From SB25 sp029560875 (lineage in GTDB: Bacteria; Bacteroidota; Bacteroidia; Bacteroidales; Tenuifilaceae), in assembly GCA_035388225.1 (NCBI GenBank), contig DAOOPM010000011.1, positions 1-64,000 on the forward strand: DNA of 64,000 nt, in the 5' to 3' direction. Positions 1 to 9,004 of the stretch are shown one piece after another (the stretch's first letter is position 1; each line of letters starts with the position of its first letter). The notes beneath the pieces are model-generated. The model did no database searches and was not told where the DNA came from. It saw only the letters and a list, made by a program, of their open reading frames with translations. The translations under genes were made by a program, and so were the position numbers.

Positions 1-7
1 TTTTCAT

Positions 8-45
8 AAAAAACACCCCAAATGTTATGTCTAACTTTTGGGGTG
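8..45 (-). terminator. Rho-independent terminator of the hsp20 gene
   Basis: A 9-bp perfect stem (CACCCCAAA at 14-22 pairing with 37-45) with a 14-nt loop is followed, reading the minus strand, by six T (8-13 on the plus strand are A). It lies 21 bases past the stop codon of the small heat-shock gene. Confidence 0.8.
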
Positions 46-66
46 CAGTTCAAAACTGGGCTTTTC

Positions 67-498
67 TTATGAAATCGCGATTTGTTTTACTGGTTTAACC
101 TTAGCCTCATCCTTTTTAGGAATGTTAATGCTTAGGATTCCGTCCTTGTATGAGGCTTTAATCTTATCGGTATCGGCAGTGTCCGGAAGGGTGAAGGTGC
201 GCTTGAACGATGAGTAGCGGAACTCGCGTCTCATAACTTTTTCGTCATTGCTTTCCTCCTTTAATTCCTTTTCGCTGGAGATTTCAAGTACGTTGTTGTT
301 CAAATCAACCTTGAAATCCTTCTTGTCGAAACCGGGAGCGGCAACCTCTATCGAGAAATCTTCTTTTCCTTCTTTGATATTCACCGAAGGAACAGTTACA
401 TTCTCGTTTTCGTTGAAAAATCGGTTGAATAGGTCGTCACCGAAGAACTCATCAACGAAACTGGGCAGAGTGTTTCTGCGTCTTAACATGGGTATCAT
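67..498 (-). CDS. Small heat-shock protein, Hsp20/alpha-crystallin family
   Basis: ATP-independent cytoplasmic holdase that binds unfolding proteins under stress. The protein has a short N-terminal arm (MIPMLRRRNTLPSF) and an alpha-crystallin domain over roughly residues 35-135, with the family signature 'APGFDKKDFKVDL' and 'YKDGILSINIPK' near the C-terminus; about 143 residues is normal for the family. The open frame reaches an ATG at 513, but I prefer the ATG at 498, because the bases between the two (GGAGGAG) form a near-perfect ribosome-binding site for the second ATG. It is divergent from the sensor kinase at 755; the spacer holds TGTCA/TGACA half-sites that could serve its regulation. 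Identification is secure; regulation is inference. Confidence 0.93.
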   Translation of the reverse strand: MIPMLRRRNTLPSFVDEFFGDDLFNRFFNENENVTVPSVNIKEGKEDFSIEVAAPGFDKKDFKVDLNNNVLEISSEKELKEESNDEKVMRREFRYSSFKRTFTLPDTADTDKIKASYKDGILSINIPKKDEAKVKPVKQIAIS

Positions 499-585
499 AA
501 CTTTCTCCTCCATATTTAGTTAGACATTCAATTTATTGTTGTACTAACCTATTTTCAATGAGTATGCCAATGAGGTTTTTCTGAA

Positions 586-625
586 AAAATGACATACTTT
601 GTATTTTGTTGATGTCAAAATGACA
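586..625. promoter_or_regulatory. Candidate operator: repeated TGTCA/TGACA half-sites
   Basis: Between the divergent hsp20 and kinase genes there is a perfect palindrome TGTCA-AAA-TGACA (613-625) and a second copy of AAAATGACA at 586-594, exactly 31 bases (about three helical turns) from the copy at 617-625. The outer half-sites also form an inverted pair, TGACAT (590-595) with ATGTCA (612-617). The arrangement resembles a regulator binding region; the regulator is unknown to me. Confidence 0.4.
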
Positions 626-754
626 ATGTGTTGGTTTGAATTATCAAAAAGAACCATAAAGAATTCCTCTAACTTCATATTATTTCTCTATATTCCCCCA
701 AATATTCAATTCCTTTCAGAATTAGGCACAACTTATCCACATTTTTTATAACTT

Positions 755-3100
755 TTGCAATCTTTTTTAACCGCAATTTTCTTGAAAACCAACGAGAATT
801 CAACCGGCGTAAATGCTAAACTTAAGTCTGAGAATGAACTTTTTAGGAGTTTGTTGTTTCAGAACGAGAGTAGTATTTATGTGATACAAAGCCACAGGGT
901 TGTTTTCTGTAACCCCAGTTTTAATCTTTTAACTGGCTATAATGAGCTTGAGGTTAAGGAGATTTTATTCTTGGATATTGTGCATCCAAAGGATAGAAAG
1001 TTAATCAAACTGCTTTTCCAGAACGATTTTAACGAGATAAAGGCTCGTAAATCTAACAGTTTTACCCTAAGGATACTTACCAAACTCAACGATTTAAAGT
1101 GGATTAAATCCAACGTTTCAATTATCGATTGGGAAGGTCGTCCTGCACTACTTTGCTCTAGTTACGATATCACCCAGCAAAAGGAGGCAGAAAATAACCT
1201 GGTAGAGGAGGAGCAGAATTTTCGCTTGTTAGTTAATGCATTTGGCGATTTTGTATTTATCGTTAACCATAACGGGAATATAGTACAGGTTAACCAAGCG
1301 GTTTTAAATAAGCTTGGATACAAGGAGCATGAACTGCTATTGGAATCGTTTTGTAAACTTCATCAAAAGAATCAGGAAATAGTTTCATCTACATTAAGCG
1401 AAGTTTTTAGTGGTGCCAGAGGGGCATACACAGCGGAAATGAGAACCCGAAATGGTAAGTATATTCCCGTTGAGGTGAGGATGATTAAAGGAGTTTGGAG
1501 TAGGCGAGATGTTATTTTTGCTATAGCACAGGATATTAGTCCTAGGTTGGAGGCCGAGAAGGTTGTAAAAGCCTCGGAGGAAAAATTCTCCAAGGCATTC
1601 AACACGGCCGCGGTAATGATGACTATTAGCACCCTGGAAGATGGAGTTTATCTTGATGTTAATGAGGCATTCCTTCAAAAAACCGGATTAAACAAGGATG
1701 ATGTTATAGGAAAGGATTCCAAGGAGTTAGATATTTACGTTGATATTGACCGTAGGTCTGAGTTGATAAAACACATAAAAGAGAATGGACGGGTTAGCAA
1801 TCTGGAAATTAAGATTTTAAATACTAAAAAGGAAGAGTTAACAATGTTGTTGTCGGCCGAGGTTGTTGATATTCAGGATAGCAAGTGCTTGTTGGTGGCC
1901 ATGAACGATATTAGTATGCGCAAAAAGCAGGAGCAGGAGCTGCTTATTGCCAAGGAGATGGCCGAGGAGGCCAGTAGGGCCAAGGAGCGTTTCCTTTCTA
2001 CAATGAGCCACGAGATTCGTACCCCTATGAACGCGGTAATTGGAATGACCAATTTGTTGTTGCAGGAGAAGCCAAAGCCTGAGCAACTTTCGCATCTAAA
2101 AGCTTTAAAATATTCAGCAGAGAACTTGCTTGCTCTTCTAAACGATATTCTTGATTTTAGTAAGATTGAAGCAGGCCGTTTGGATTTGATTAAATCTGAA
2201 ATAGATTTACATCAGATGCACGCAGGACTTATCAGTTCATTCTCTCAGATGGCCAAAGAAAAAGGTTTAGAGTTATTGGGCCACATCGATAAAGATATTC
2301 CTCAATATCTTTCGGGCGATAGGTTACGACTTAATCAGGTGTTCACAAATTTGGTGGGGAATGCCATAAAATTTACCAGCAAGGGCAATGTATCTATCAA
2401 CTTCAATCTAAATAAGAAAACTAGTAAAACTGCCACAATTCGCTTTATTGTTTCCGATACAGGGATAGGCATTGAAAAAGAGTTGCAGGATTTAATTTTT
2501 CAGGAGTTTACACAGGTTCATGGACAAATGAGCCGTTTTGGCGGCACTGGACTTGGGTTGGCAATATCAAAGAAACTTGTTGGCATAATGGGCGGCGAGA
2601 TTAAGTTGCAGAGTACTCTTGGTCAGGGTTCCGTCTTTTATTTCGATTTAAAGTTCGATATTATTCCACAGGATAAGGTTCAAACGCCGCAAATAAACCT
2701 TGAAGCGGAGCTTCAAAAGGGCCATAAGTACAATGTGCTTATTGTTGAGGATAATGATTTAAACACGCTTATTGTACAACGTTTCCTTTCTAACTGGGGT
2801 ATCAATCACGAGCATGCCGAGAATGGTTTAGTGGCGTTGGAGATGGTTCAAAAAACCGATTACGATTTGGTTCTTATGGATTTGGAGATGCCAGAGATGA
2901 ATGGTTACGAGGCTGCAAAGGCTATTCGAAAACTTGATGACTCAACAAAAAAGGCTGTTCCGATTATTGCGCTTAGCGCATCGGCAATGCAGGATGTGAA
3001 GCGCAAGATATTTAGTTTAGGTATGAACGATTTTGTGCTGAAACCTTTTAATCCTGCGGATTTAAAACAGAAGATTTTGAAGTATATCGTTAAGCAATAG
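755..3100 (+). CDS. Hybrid sensor histidine kinase, PAS-PAS-PAS-HisKA-HATPase-REC
   Basis: Cytoplasmic hybrid two-component kinase; no membrane segment is visible. Three PAS domains lie near residues 25-145, 150-265 and 270-390. The dimerisation H-box 'FLSTMSHEIRTPMN' puts the phosphorylated histidine at 419; the ATPase domain shows 'NLVGNAIKFT', 'DTGIGIE' and 'GGTGLGLAIS' (about 532-605). A C-terminal receiver (659-781) has the acidic pair E665/D666, phosphoacceptor D709 ('LMDLEMPEMNG') and a Lys in 'LKPF'. No ATG is available: an in-frame stop sits at 749-751, so translation must start at TTG 755, TTG 782 or later; the start is the weak point. The thioredoxin-like gene follows after 16 bases. 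The signal sensed is unknown. Confidence 0.9.
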   Translation: MQSFLTAIFLKTNENSTGVNAKLKSENELFRSLLFQNESSIYVIQSHRVVFCNPSFNLLTGYNELEVKEILFLDIVHPKDRKLIKLLFQNDFNEIKARKSNSFTLRILTKLNDLKWIKSNVSIIDWEGRPALLCSSYDITQQKEAENNLVEEEQNFRLLVNAFGDFVFIVNHNGNIVQVNQAVLNKLGYKEHELLLESFCKLHQKNQEIVSSTLSEVFSGARGAYTAEMRTRNGKYIPVEVRMIKGVWSRRDVIFAIAQDISPRLEAEKVVKASEEKFSKAFNTAAVMMTISTLEDGVYLDVNEAFLQKTGLNKDDVIGKDSKELDIYVDIDRRSELIKHIKENGRVSNLEIKILNTKKEELTMLLSAEVVDIQDSKCLLVAMNDISMRKKQEQELLIAKEMAEEASRAKERFLSTMSHEIRTPMNAVIGMTNLLLQEKPKPEQLSHLKALKYSAENLLALLNDILDFSKIEAGRLDLIKSEIDLHQMHAGLISSFSQMAKEKGLELLGHIDKDIPQYLSGDRLRLNQVFTNLVGNAIKFTSKGNVSINFNLNKKTSKTATIRFIVSDTGIGIEKELQDLIFQEFTQVHGQMSRFGGTGLGLAISKKLVGIMGGEIKLQSTLGQGSVFYFDLKFDIIPQDKVQTPQINLEAELQKGHKYNVLIVEDNDLNTLIVQRFLSNWGINHEHAENGLVALEMVQKTDYDLVLMDLEMPEMNGYEAAKAIRKLDDSTKKAVPIIALSASAMQDVKRKIFSLGMNDFVLKPFNPADLKQKILKYIVKQ

Positions 3101-3116
3101 TAAATCTATTATTAAA

Positions 3117-4484
3117 ATGATTTCTAAAACAAACATTGCATTAATTGCCTTGCTTTTCTCATCATTTGGTGTTTTTGCACAAACCACAATTGAACTCAAG
3201 GTAAAGCAATCCATTGGTTCTAAGGCAAAACTTTCGCGTTTTGTAGGTAAGGAAATTGAAGTTGTTGACTCTTGTCGTTCAAACGAGGATGGTGTTTACA
3301 AGTTCACATTAACCAAAAATGCAAATCAGGGTTTATACAGAATGGTTGTGGGAAAACAGAGTTCGTTCGATTTTATTGTAGCTAATGAGCCAGAAATCAA
3401 ATTCGAGACCGTTGTTTTTGCTGTAGAGGATAGTTTGAAGGTTCTAGTATCGAAGGAGAATAAGGTATTTGTTGAGTACTCAAAGTTGAAACGTTCATCG
3501 GAGCAGCATTTGTGGATGCTTGGCTCGTTGCAGAATTATTACACTCCCGAGCAACCCTTTGCAGAGCAACTTAGGAACGAAAAACAGCGGGTTGAGTTTG
3601 AGTTTTCGCAGAAATCGCAGGAATTATCTAGGATTGATACTTCGCTATTTGTATTGAACTACATAAACTTGGATACTAGACCTTTTGTTGTAGGTGCAAC
3701 CAGCGAGTGCTCTTACAAAGCTTTAATGGCAAAGGATTGGTGGAATGGGGTGAATTTAAACGATGATAGATTACTCAATACGCCTTTACTTATCAAGAAT
3801 GTTTGGGATTACCTCGAAAATTCAATTTGCGATGATATTTACGACAAGGAGCAGCAGGACTCCATTTTTGCTTTGCAGATTGATTATCTACTGAAAATGC
3901 AAATGAGTGAGCGTATCCGTTCACAGATTGTTGGTTCCTTGTGCCGCGGATTTATCGATACCGATTATTTTGGAGTGCTAAACTACTTGCTGAATAATGG
4001 GGGCGAAGCAGCATCAATTTTAAGGAGCGACAATGAGTTTATGGCTCGTTTTGTCCTTGAAAAAAATCTTGCAGTTGGGAATAAATCTTACGATTTTAAG
4101 GTAAAACCAATAAGTGGTAAGCAATTTAAATTATCGGCCGATAAATCTAAGTATAAACTAGTAGTATTCTGGTCCATTTGGTGTCCGCATTGCGTTGAGA
4201 TGATGCCAAGCATGATTAGCATTTACAACGACTACAAGGCGAATGGATTTGAAATAGTTGCTATCTCCATAGATGAGGAGGTTGACCAATGGAAAAAGTT
4301 TGTTGCCGATAAGCAGTTCCCTTGGATAAATATGCAGATTAACGCCGATTACGATAACCCAATCATTATTAAGTATAACGTTGACGAAACTCCAAAGATG
4401 TTCCTGGTGGATAAGAATTTGAAGATTGTTTCGCGACCATCTTCTGCGGAGCAGTTGAGGTTAAAGTTGAAGAAGTTGCTATAA
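3117..4484 (+). CDS. Exported TlpA/ResA-like thioredoxin-fold protein
   Basis: Secreted or periplasmic thiol-disulfide protein of a Bacteroidota-typical type. A signal peptide (1-21, ending 'FGVFAQ') is followed by a beta-rich DUF4369-like segment, a helical DUF5106-like middle and a C-terminal thioredoxin fold with the active-site motif W-C-P-H-C (C356 and C359) and the cis-Pro region 'DETPKMF'. It is distantly similar in layout and length to the protein encoded at 55429-56838, which has C-S-H-C instead. It starts 16 bases after the kinase stop and is probably cotranscribed. Role in cytochrome maturation or redox signalling cannot be decided from sequence. Confidence 0.85.
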   Translation: MISKTNIALIALLFSSFGVFAQTTIELKVKQSIGSKAKLSRFVGKEIEVVDSCRSNEDGVYKFTLTKNANQGLYRMVVGKQSSFDFIVANEPEIKFETVVFAVEDSLKVLVSKENKVFVEYSKLKRSSEQHLWMLGSLQNYYTPEQPFAEQLRNEKQRVEFEFSQKSQELSRIDTSLFVLNYINLDTRPFVVGATSECSYKALMAKDWWNGVNLNDDRLLNTPLLIKNVWDYLENSICDDIYDKEQQDSIFALQIDYLLKMQMSERIRSQIVGSLCRGFIDTDYFGVLNYLLNNGGEAASILRSDNEFMARFVLEKNLAVGNKSYDFKVKPISGKQFKLSADKSKYKLVVFWSIWCPHCVEMMPSMISIYNDYKANGFEIVAISIDEEVDQWKKFVADKQFPWINMQINADYDNPIIIKYNVDETPKMFLVDKNLKIVSRPSSAEQLRLKLKKLL

Positions 4485-4505
4485 CGTGAGAGGAGAGTAA
4501 TTCAA

Positions 4506-4623
4506 CAAACCCAGAGGGTTTGAATATTTATAGCCAAAAGCATATTTAGCGATTCGACTCCAGCCGGAGTCGAATAATCCTTATTAGCAATCATTTCTAT
4601 TGACATCTGATGCCGCTGGCATC
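4506..4623. repeat. Composite palindromic element with three hairpins
   Basis: Three perfect short hairpins follow each other in 118 bases: CAAACCC-AGA-GGGTTTG (4506-4522), ATTCGACTCC-AGCC-GGAGTCGAAT (4552-4575) and GATGCC-GCT-GGCATC (4609-4623). The first is followed by 'AATATTTATAG', and the third is preceded by 'CTATTGACATC', a loose inverse of that word, so the whole is roughly symmetrical around the central hairpin. It fills the space between two converging genes. It looks like a REP-type extragenic palindromic element; no other copy is present in this window. Confidence 0.5.
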
Positions 4624-4630
4624 GTTAGTC

Positions 4631-4659
4631 AAAAAAAAGACCCCGAAACAAGTTCGGGG
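4631..4659 (-). terminator. Rho-independent terminator of speA
   Basis: Perfect 7-bp stem CCCCGAA (4641-4647) with TTCGGGG (4653-4659) and a 5-base loop. On the minus strand it is followed by TC and then eight T (A at 4631-4638). It lies 40 bases past the speA stop codon. Confidence 0.8.
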
Positions 4660-4698
4660 TGACAATAATATGCTTTGAAAAATTGAGAAATCTTACTT

Positions 4699-6591
4699 CT
4701 ACTCAAGGTAGGTATATCCGTACAATCCAGAACGATAGTTGGATAGGAATTCCTTACCCTCTTTGGATGAAATAACACCCGCTTTAACCGACGATGTTAC
4801 CCAAGTCTCCAGGGTACGAACCAATTTTTTAGGGTTGTACTGAACGTACTCAAGAACCTCGGCAACAGTTTCGCCGTCAATAATTTGGTCAATTTCGTAG
4901 CCTTTGTCGGTAACCGAAACGTGAACAGCATTGGTATCGCCAAACAGGTTGTGCAAATCGCCTAAAATCTCTTGGTAAGCACCAACAAGGAAAACGCCAA
5001 TGTAGTACGAATCATTCTGTTTTACTGAGTGTACAGGCAGGTAGTAAGAGATATTCTTGGTTGATATAAAGTTGTCAATTTTACCATCGGAATCGCAAGT
5101 AATATCCTGTAGGGTTGCAGCTCTGTCTGGCTTCTCGTTAAGGCGTTGGATAGGCATTATTGGGAAAATCTGGTCGATAGCCCAAGTATCGGGCAACGAC
5201 TGGAATAGCGAGAAGTTACAGAAATACTTATCGGCAAGGAGTTTGGGTAGCACCCTAAACTCATCGGGAACATGCTTAACAGCCGTTGTAATTTGATGAA
5301 TATCTTTGGCAATAGACCAGAATAATCGTTCAATCTGTGCGCGTGTTTTTAAATCAAGCAATCCAAGGCTGAAAAGGTCTAACGCTTCTTCTCGGATTTG
5401 TTGCGCATCGTGCCAACTCTCAAGCATTCGGGGCTGATTGAGTTTATCCCAAAGCTCGTAAAGTTCCTGTACTAGTTCGTGGTCGTTCTCGGTGATTTCA
5501 TCATCTTCCGCCCAAGTGGGTAGCGATGAAGTTTCCAAAACCTCAAAAATAAGCACAGAGTGGTGAGCCGTTAATGAACGTCCGGATTCGGTTATGATGT
5601 TTGGATGTGGAATATCGTTTTTATCGCTCGCATCAACTAGGGTTGAAACGGAGTCGTTTACGTATTCCTGCAAGCTGTAATTAATGCTACTCTCGCTGCT
5701 CGACGAGCGTGTACCGTCGTAATCAACGCCAAGGCCACCGCCAATATCAACAAACTCAATTTTAAAGCCCATTTGGTAAAGCTGAACATAAAATTGTGAT
5801 GCTTCGCGAAGAGCGATTTTAATACGACGAATTTTGGTAACCTGACTACCAATATGGAAGTGAACAAGTTTTAACGATTCTTTAAGTTCATTGTTTTCTA
5901 GGTAATCGAGAGCTTGCAAAAGTTCGCTGGATGTTAAGCCGAATTTGCTAACATCGCCACCAGAGTCTTCCCACTTACCGCTTCCGGAGCTAGCCAATTT
6001 AACCCGAATACCCAAGTTTGGTTTAATTTTCAATCGTTGCGATACTTTTGCAATAAGCTTAAGCTCATTCAGTTTTTCCACAACAATGTATATTTTCTTA
6101 CCCATCTTCTGGGCAAGTAGTGCTAGTTCAATATAATCCTCATCCTTGTAGCCATTGCAAACAATAAGAGAGTCGCTACTAGGGTTAATTGCTATTACAG
6201 CATGTAACTCAGGCTTAGAACCAGCCTCAAGGCCGATATTGAACTTTTTACCGTGGTTTATAATTTCCTCAACCACAGGGCGCATTTGGTTTACCTTGAT
6301 AGGATAGATTATAAAGTTCTGGCCTTGATAACCGTACTCCTCTGCAGCAACTTTGAATGAGCGCGACATATCCTCGATTCTGTTATCGAGAATATCCGTA
6401 AACCTAATTAACATTGGCGCAGATACATCGCGAATTTGTAATTCATCAACAAGTTCACGGAGGTCAATTTCAACACCGTTGTTTTTTGGAGTAACCACTA
6501 CATTTCCATCTTTATTAATGGAGAAGTACTTTACTCCCCAGCCGTTGATGTTATACATCTCGGCTGAATCCTCAATGCGCCATTTTCTCAT
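4699..6591 (-). CDS. speA: Biosynthetic arginine decarboxylase
   Basis: PLP enzyme converting L-arginine to agmatine plus CO2, the first step of the agmatine route to putrescine and spermidine. The 630 residues match the usual SpeA length. The PLP-binding lysine is K99 in 'IIYPIKVNQM'; the glycine-rich phosphate loop 'DIGGGLGVDYDG' (about 282-293) and 'ESGRSLTAHHS' follow; the C-terminal helical region is typical of SpeA and absent from diaminopimelate decarboxylases. It is read alone, with its own terminator downstream; the OmpA-type gene lies 147 bases upstream on the same strand. No agmatinase or deiminase gene is in the window. Confidence 0.95.
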   Translation of the reverse strand: MRKWRIEDSAEMYNINGWGVKYFSINKDGNVVVTPKNNGVEIDLRELVDELQIRDVSAPMLIRFTDILDNRIEDMSRSFKVAAEEYGYQGQNFIIYPIKVNQMRPVVEEIINHGKKFNIGLEAGSKPELHAVIAINPSSDSLIVCNGYKDEDYIELALLAQKMGKKIYIVVEKLNELKLIAKVSQRLKIKPNLGIRVKLASSGSGKWEDSGGDVSKFGLTSSELLQALDYLENNELKESLKLVHFHIGSQVTKIRRIKIALREASQFYVQLYQMGFKIEFVDIGGGLGVDYDGTRSSSSESSINYSLQEYVNDSVSTLVDASDKNDIPHPNIITESGRSLTAHHSVLIFEVLETSSLPTWAEDDEITENDHELVQELYELWDKLNQPRMLESWHDAQQIREEALDLFSLGLLDLKTRAQIERLFWSIAKDIHQITTAVKHVPDEFRVLPKLLADKYFCNFSLFQSLPDTWAIDQIFPIMPIQRLNEKPDRAATLQDITCDSDGKIDNFISTKNISYYLPVHSVKQNDSYYIGVFLVGAYQEILGDLHNLFGDTNAVHVSVTDKGYEIDQIIDGETVAEVLEYVQYNPKKLVRTLETWVTSSVKAGVISSKEGKEFLSNYRSGLYGYTYLE

Positions 6592-6738
6592 TCTTTTATC
6601 AGGATTTACGCTTTTTAAGTTGTTAAAATTCAGTAATTTATATCAAATGATATTGACTTGCGAAATTAAGCCCTAATTAGTTATAATACAACAGTTATTC
6701 TCAAAAATTTCCCAAACTAAACAGCAATTACTGAAAAA

Positions 6739-8661
6739 TTAAAGTATTTTAACTTCCGTTCTTCTGTTTTGGGCTCTTCCTTCAGGGGTAGTGTTGCTTT
6801 CAACTGGTTTTGTTTCTCCATATCCAGCCCATTTAACTCTGCTTGCTTCTACTTTATTAGCAATAAGGTATTCTGCCACCGATTTGGCTCTGTTTTCGGA
6901 GAGTTTTTGGTTGTACTCATCGCTTCCTTGGTCGTCGGTATGTCCACCAACCTCAATTTTTATAGTTGGGTTCTGTTTTAGAATTGCAACTAGTTTATCA
7001 AGTTCAATGGTCGATTCTGGCTTTAGTTCGTATGAGTCGAGCGCGAAGAAGATATTGCGCAAAACAAGAATCTCATCCTTTACAATTGGATTAAGGAGAA
7101 TCTCCAAGTAGTAGGGTTTATCGAAGGAGAAAATTCCTTTTAAGTCGAAATGTTCCGAGTGGAATAGGTAGTTTGGTGCCGATGCAAACAAGCCATAAGA
7201 TTTATTGGTAGGCAAGCAAACAAGGAACTTTCCATTCGTTGGAGTGGTTGTGTTCATTATCTCTTTCTTGGACGATAAATCTACAAGGGTTATTTGCGCT
7301 TCTAGTGATTCCAAGGTCTTACTATCCTTAACAATTCCTGTAAGATATGATGTAGGTATAGGTTGAATTTTGGGGTAAAGATTAAATGTAAAAATGTCGC
7401 GTCCATGTTCCGGAATAATATCGGTGGAGTAGTATGCAACAGTTCCTTTTGCATTAACAATAAGCCCTTCCTCGCTTTTGTAGGTATTTATTGGATAGCC
7501 AAAGTTTAATGGTTTAGTCCATTTTCCGGCGGAGTCGAGTCTTGAAACGTAGATATCCATGCTTCCCATTCCTAAATGTCCGTTGGAGGAGAAGTATAGC
7601 GTTTGGTTATCGAAATGGATAAATGGCGATTGCTCATCGCCCGATGAATTGATTGGTTCTCCAATGTTCACAGCATTACCCCAAGTTCCATCAGGGTTCC
7701 TGTCCGATTTCCAAATATCGAATCCGCCTAATCCTCCTGGTCTGTTACTTACAAAATATATGGTTCTTCCGTCGGGCGAAATTGATGGTTGTTTCTCAGA
7801 ATATTTACTTGCATTTATTTGTGGTGGGAGTTTTACTGGAGCAGCCCAAGTTCCATCACTTTGCATAACAGATGTGTAAAGATTGCATACACCGCTACAT
7901 ATGGTGTAATACATTGTTTTTCCATCGGCAGAAAGCGCCTGAGCCCCTTCATTGATTTCTGTGTTTATTGGCTCGCCAATGGGTGTTCCCTTATCCCAGT
8001 CTGATGAATTGTACTTGGTACTAACAAAAAAATCTTCCTGCCATTTAGTGTTTCTTATGCCTGTATTGACTGATTTAGGCAGACGAACAGTGTAAACCAG
8101 TGTTTTTTCATCAACAGAGAGGCTTGGCCAGTATTCGTCCAAATCGGTATTTACGTTTGAGCCTATATTTATTGGGTTATAAGGTACTGGATTTGCAATA
8201 GCATTTAGGGCAAACCTACAACGCTCAATGGCTTCGTGTGTCGATTTTTCAATTTCCTTTGATTTATCCTTGAGGGTTAGAAAATACTCTAGTTTCTCTT
8301 TTGCTTGCCGATATTCTCCAATTTGAAGCAAAAATCGACCTAAAGTATAGTATGCTCTAGGGTAAAATTTTGGATTAATAGCTATGGCCTTCTCTAGGTA
8401 TTCAATTGCGCTGGGGATATTTCCCATCATATAATATGTTTGCGAGAGAACAAGGTGCGCTTCAATGAATTTTGGCTCAATTCTGATGCTTTCCCTTAAT
8501 AATCGCTGTGCTTCAATGTAATCGTATCTATCGTAGGACTTAAGGGCTAGGTTATAATTCTCAATGGCACGTCGGTTATTTACGCTTAACTCTTTTTTTG
8601 TTTGCGCTACAGCAAATAATGGAAATAGAATTACAAGTGTATAAATGATTAATTTTTTCAT
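6739..8661 (-). CDS. TPR-PD40-OmpA family outer-membrane/peptidoglycan-binding protein
   Basis: Exported envelope protein with a signal peptide ('MKKLIIYTLVILFPLFAVAQ'), TPR repeats (about 25-160), a PD40/WD40-like beta-propeller (about 175-420; repeated blades such as 'QPSISPDGRTIYFVSNRPGG' and 'QSPFIHFDNQTLYFSSNG'), a carboxypeptidase-regulatory-like domain (about 440-500) and a C-terminal OmpA domain. The last keeps the peptidoglycan-contact residues in 'GGHTDDQGS' and 'NRAKSV'. The open frame begins at a TTG at 8673; I use the ATG at 8661, which starts directly with the signal peptide. This architecture is frequent in Bacteroidota, including gliding/secretion-associated proteins, but no such cluster is nearby. 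Confidence 0.9.
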   Translation of the reverse strand: MKKLIIYTLVILFPLFAVAQTKKELSVNNRRAIENYNLALKSYDRYDYIEAQRLLRESIRIEPKFIEAHLVLSQTYYMMGNIPSAIEYLEKAIAINPKFYPRAYYTLGRFLLQIGEYRQAKEKLEYFLTLKDKSKEIEKSTHEAIERCRFALNAIANPVPYNPINIGSNVNTDLDEYWPSLSVDEKTLVYTVRLPKSVNTGIRNTKWQEDFFVSTKYNSSDWDKGTPIGEPINTEINEGAQALSADGKTMYYTICSGVCNLYTSVMQSDGTWAAPVKLPPQINASKYSEKQPSISPDGRTIYFVSNRPGGLGGFDIWKSDRNPDGTWGNAVNIGEPINSSGDEQSPFIHFDNQTLYFSSNGHLGMGSMDIYVSRLDSAGKWTKPLNFGYPINTYKSEEGLIVNAKGTVAYYSTDIIPEHGRDIFTFNLYPKIQPIPTSYLTGIVKDSKTLESLEAQITLVDLSSKKEIMNTTTPTNGKFLVCLPTNKSYGLFASAPNYLFHSEHFDLKGIFSFDKPYYLEILLNPIVKDEILVLRNIFFALDSYELKPESTIELDKLVAILKQNPTIKIEVGGHTDDQGSDEYNQKLSENRAKSVAEYLIANKVEASRVKWAGYGETKPVESNTTPEGRAQNRRTEVKIL

Positions 8662-8722
8662 CGCATCGTCCAATTGTTAGCACAAGATAACTTCTTTTTA
8701 ATAAACAACCATAGTGCCATTC

Positions 8723-9004
8723 TTAGTCTGTCGGACTTTTTTGTTGTTTAACAAATCCAAATATTTCAATTTGTTCCAAAGTAATCCTAAAGACTATTGT
8801 ATAGCCTTTGTAGATTATATCTCTAATTGAGTTGTCGTCAAAATAAATTGATTTTCTGTATTGATAGGGATTTGTTGGTATTGCTTTGATTCTAATAAGT
8901 ATATCGTTTTTGAATTTTCGTGCTCGTTTAGGGCTATTGAGGCTTATAAATTCAAGATGATTCTCAAGGCGAGTTAAGAAAGTATCTTTAAATACTATTT
9001 TCAT
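8723..9004 (-). CDS. RelE/ParE-superfamily toxin
   Basis: Probable toxin of a type II toxin-antitoxin pair. The 93 residues follow the ParE/RelE plan: N-terminal helices ('FLTRLENHLEFI...SPKRARKFKNDI'), then beta strands including 'YRKSIYFDDNSIRDIIYKGYTIVFRI'. A basic patch and the Arg/Tyr-rich strand fit the fold, but I cannot tell RNase (RelE) from gyrase-type (ParE) activity. The start codon overlaps the end of the upstream antitoxin gene by 17 bases, a usual coupling in such modules. Confidence 0.8.
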   Translation of the reverse strand: MKIVFKDTFLTRLENHLEFISLNSPKRARKFKNDILIRIKAIPTNPYQYRKSIYFDDNSIRDIIYKGYTIVFRITLEQIEIFGFVKQQKSPTD

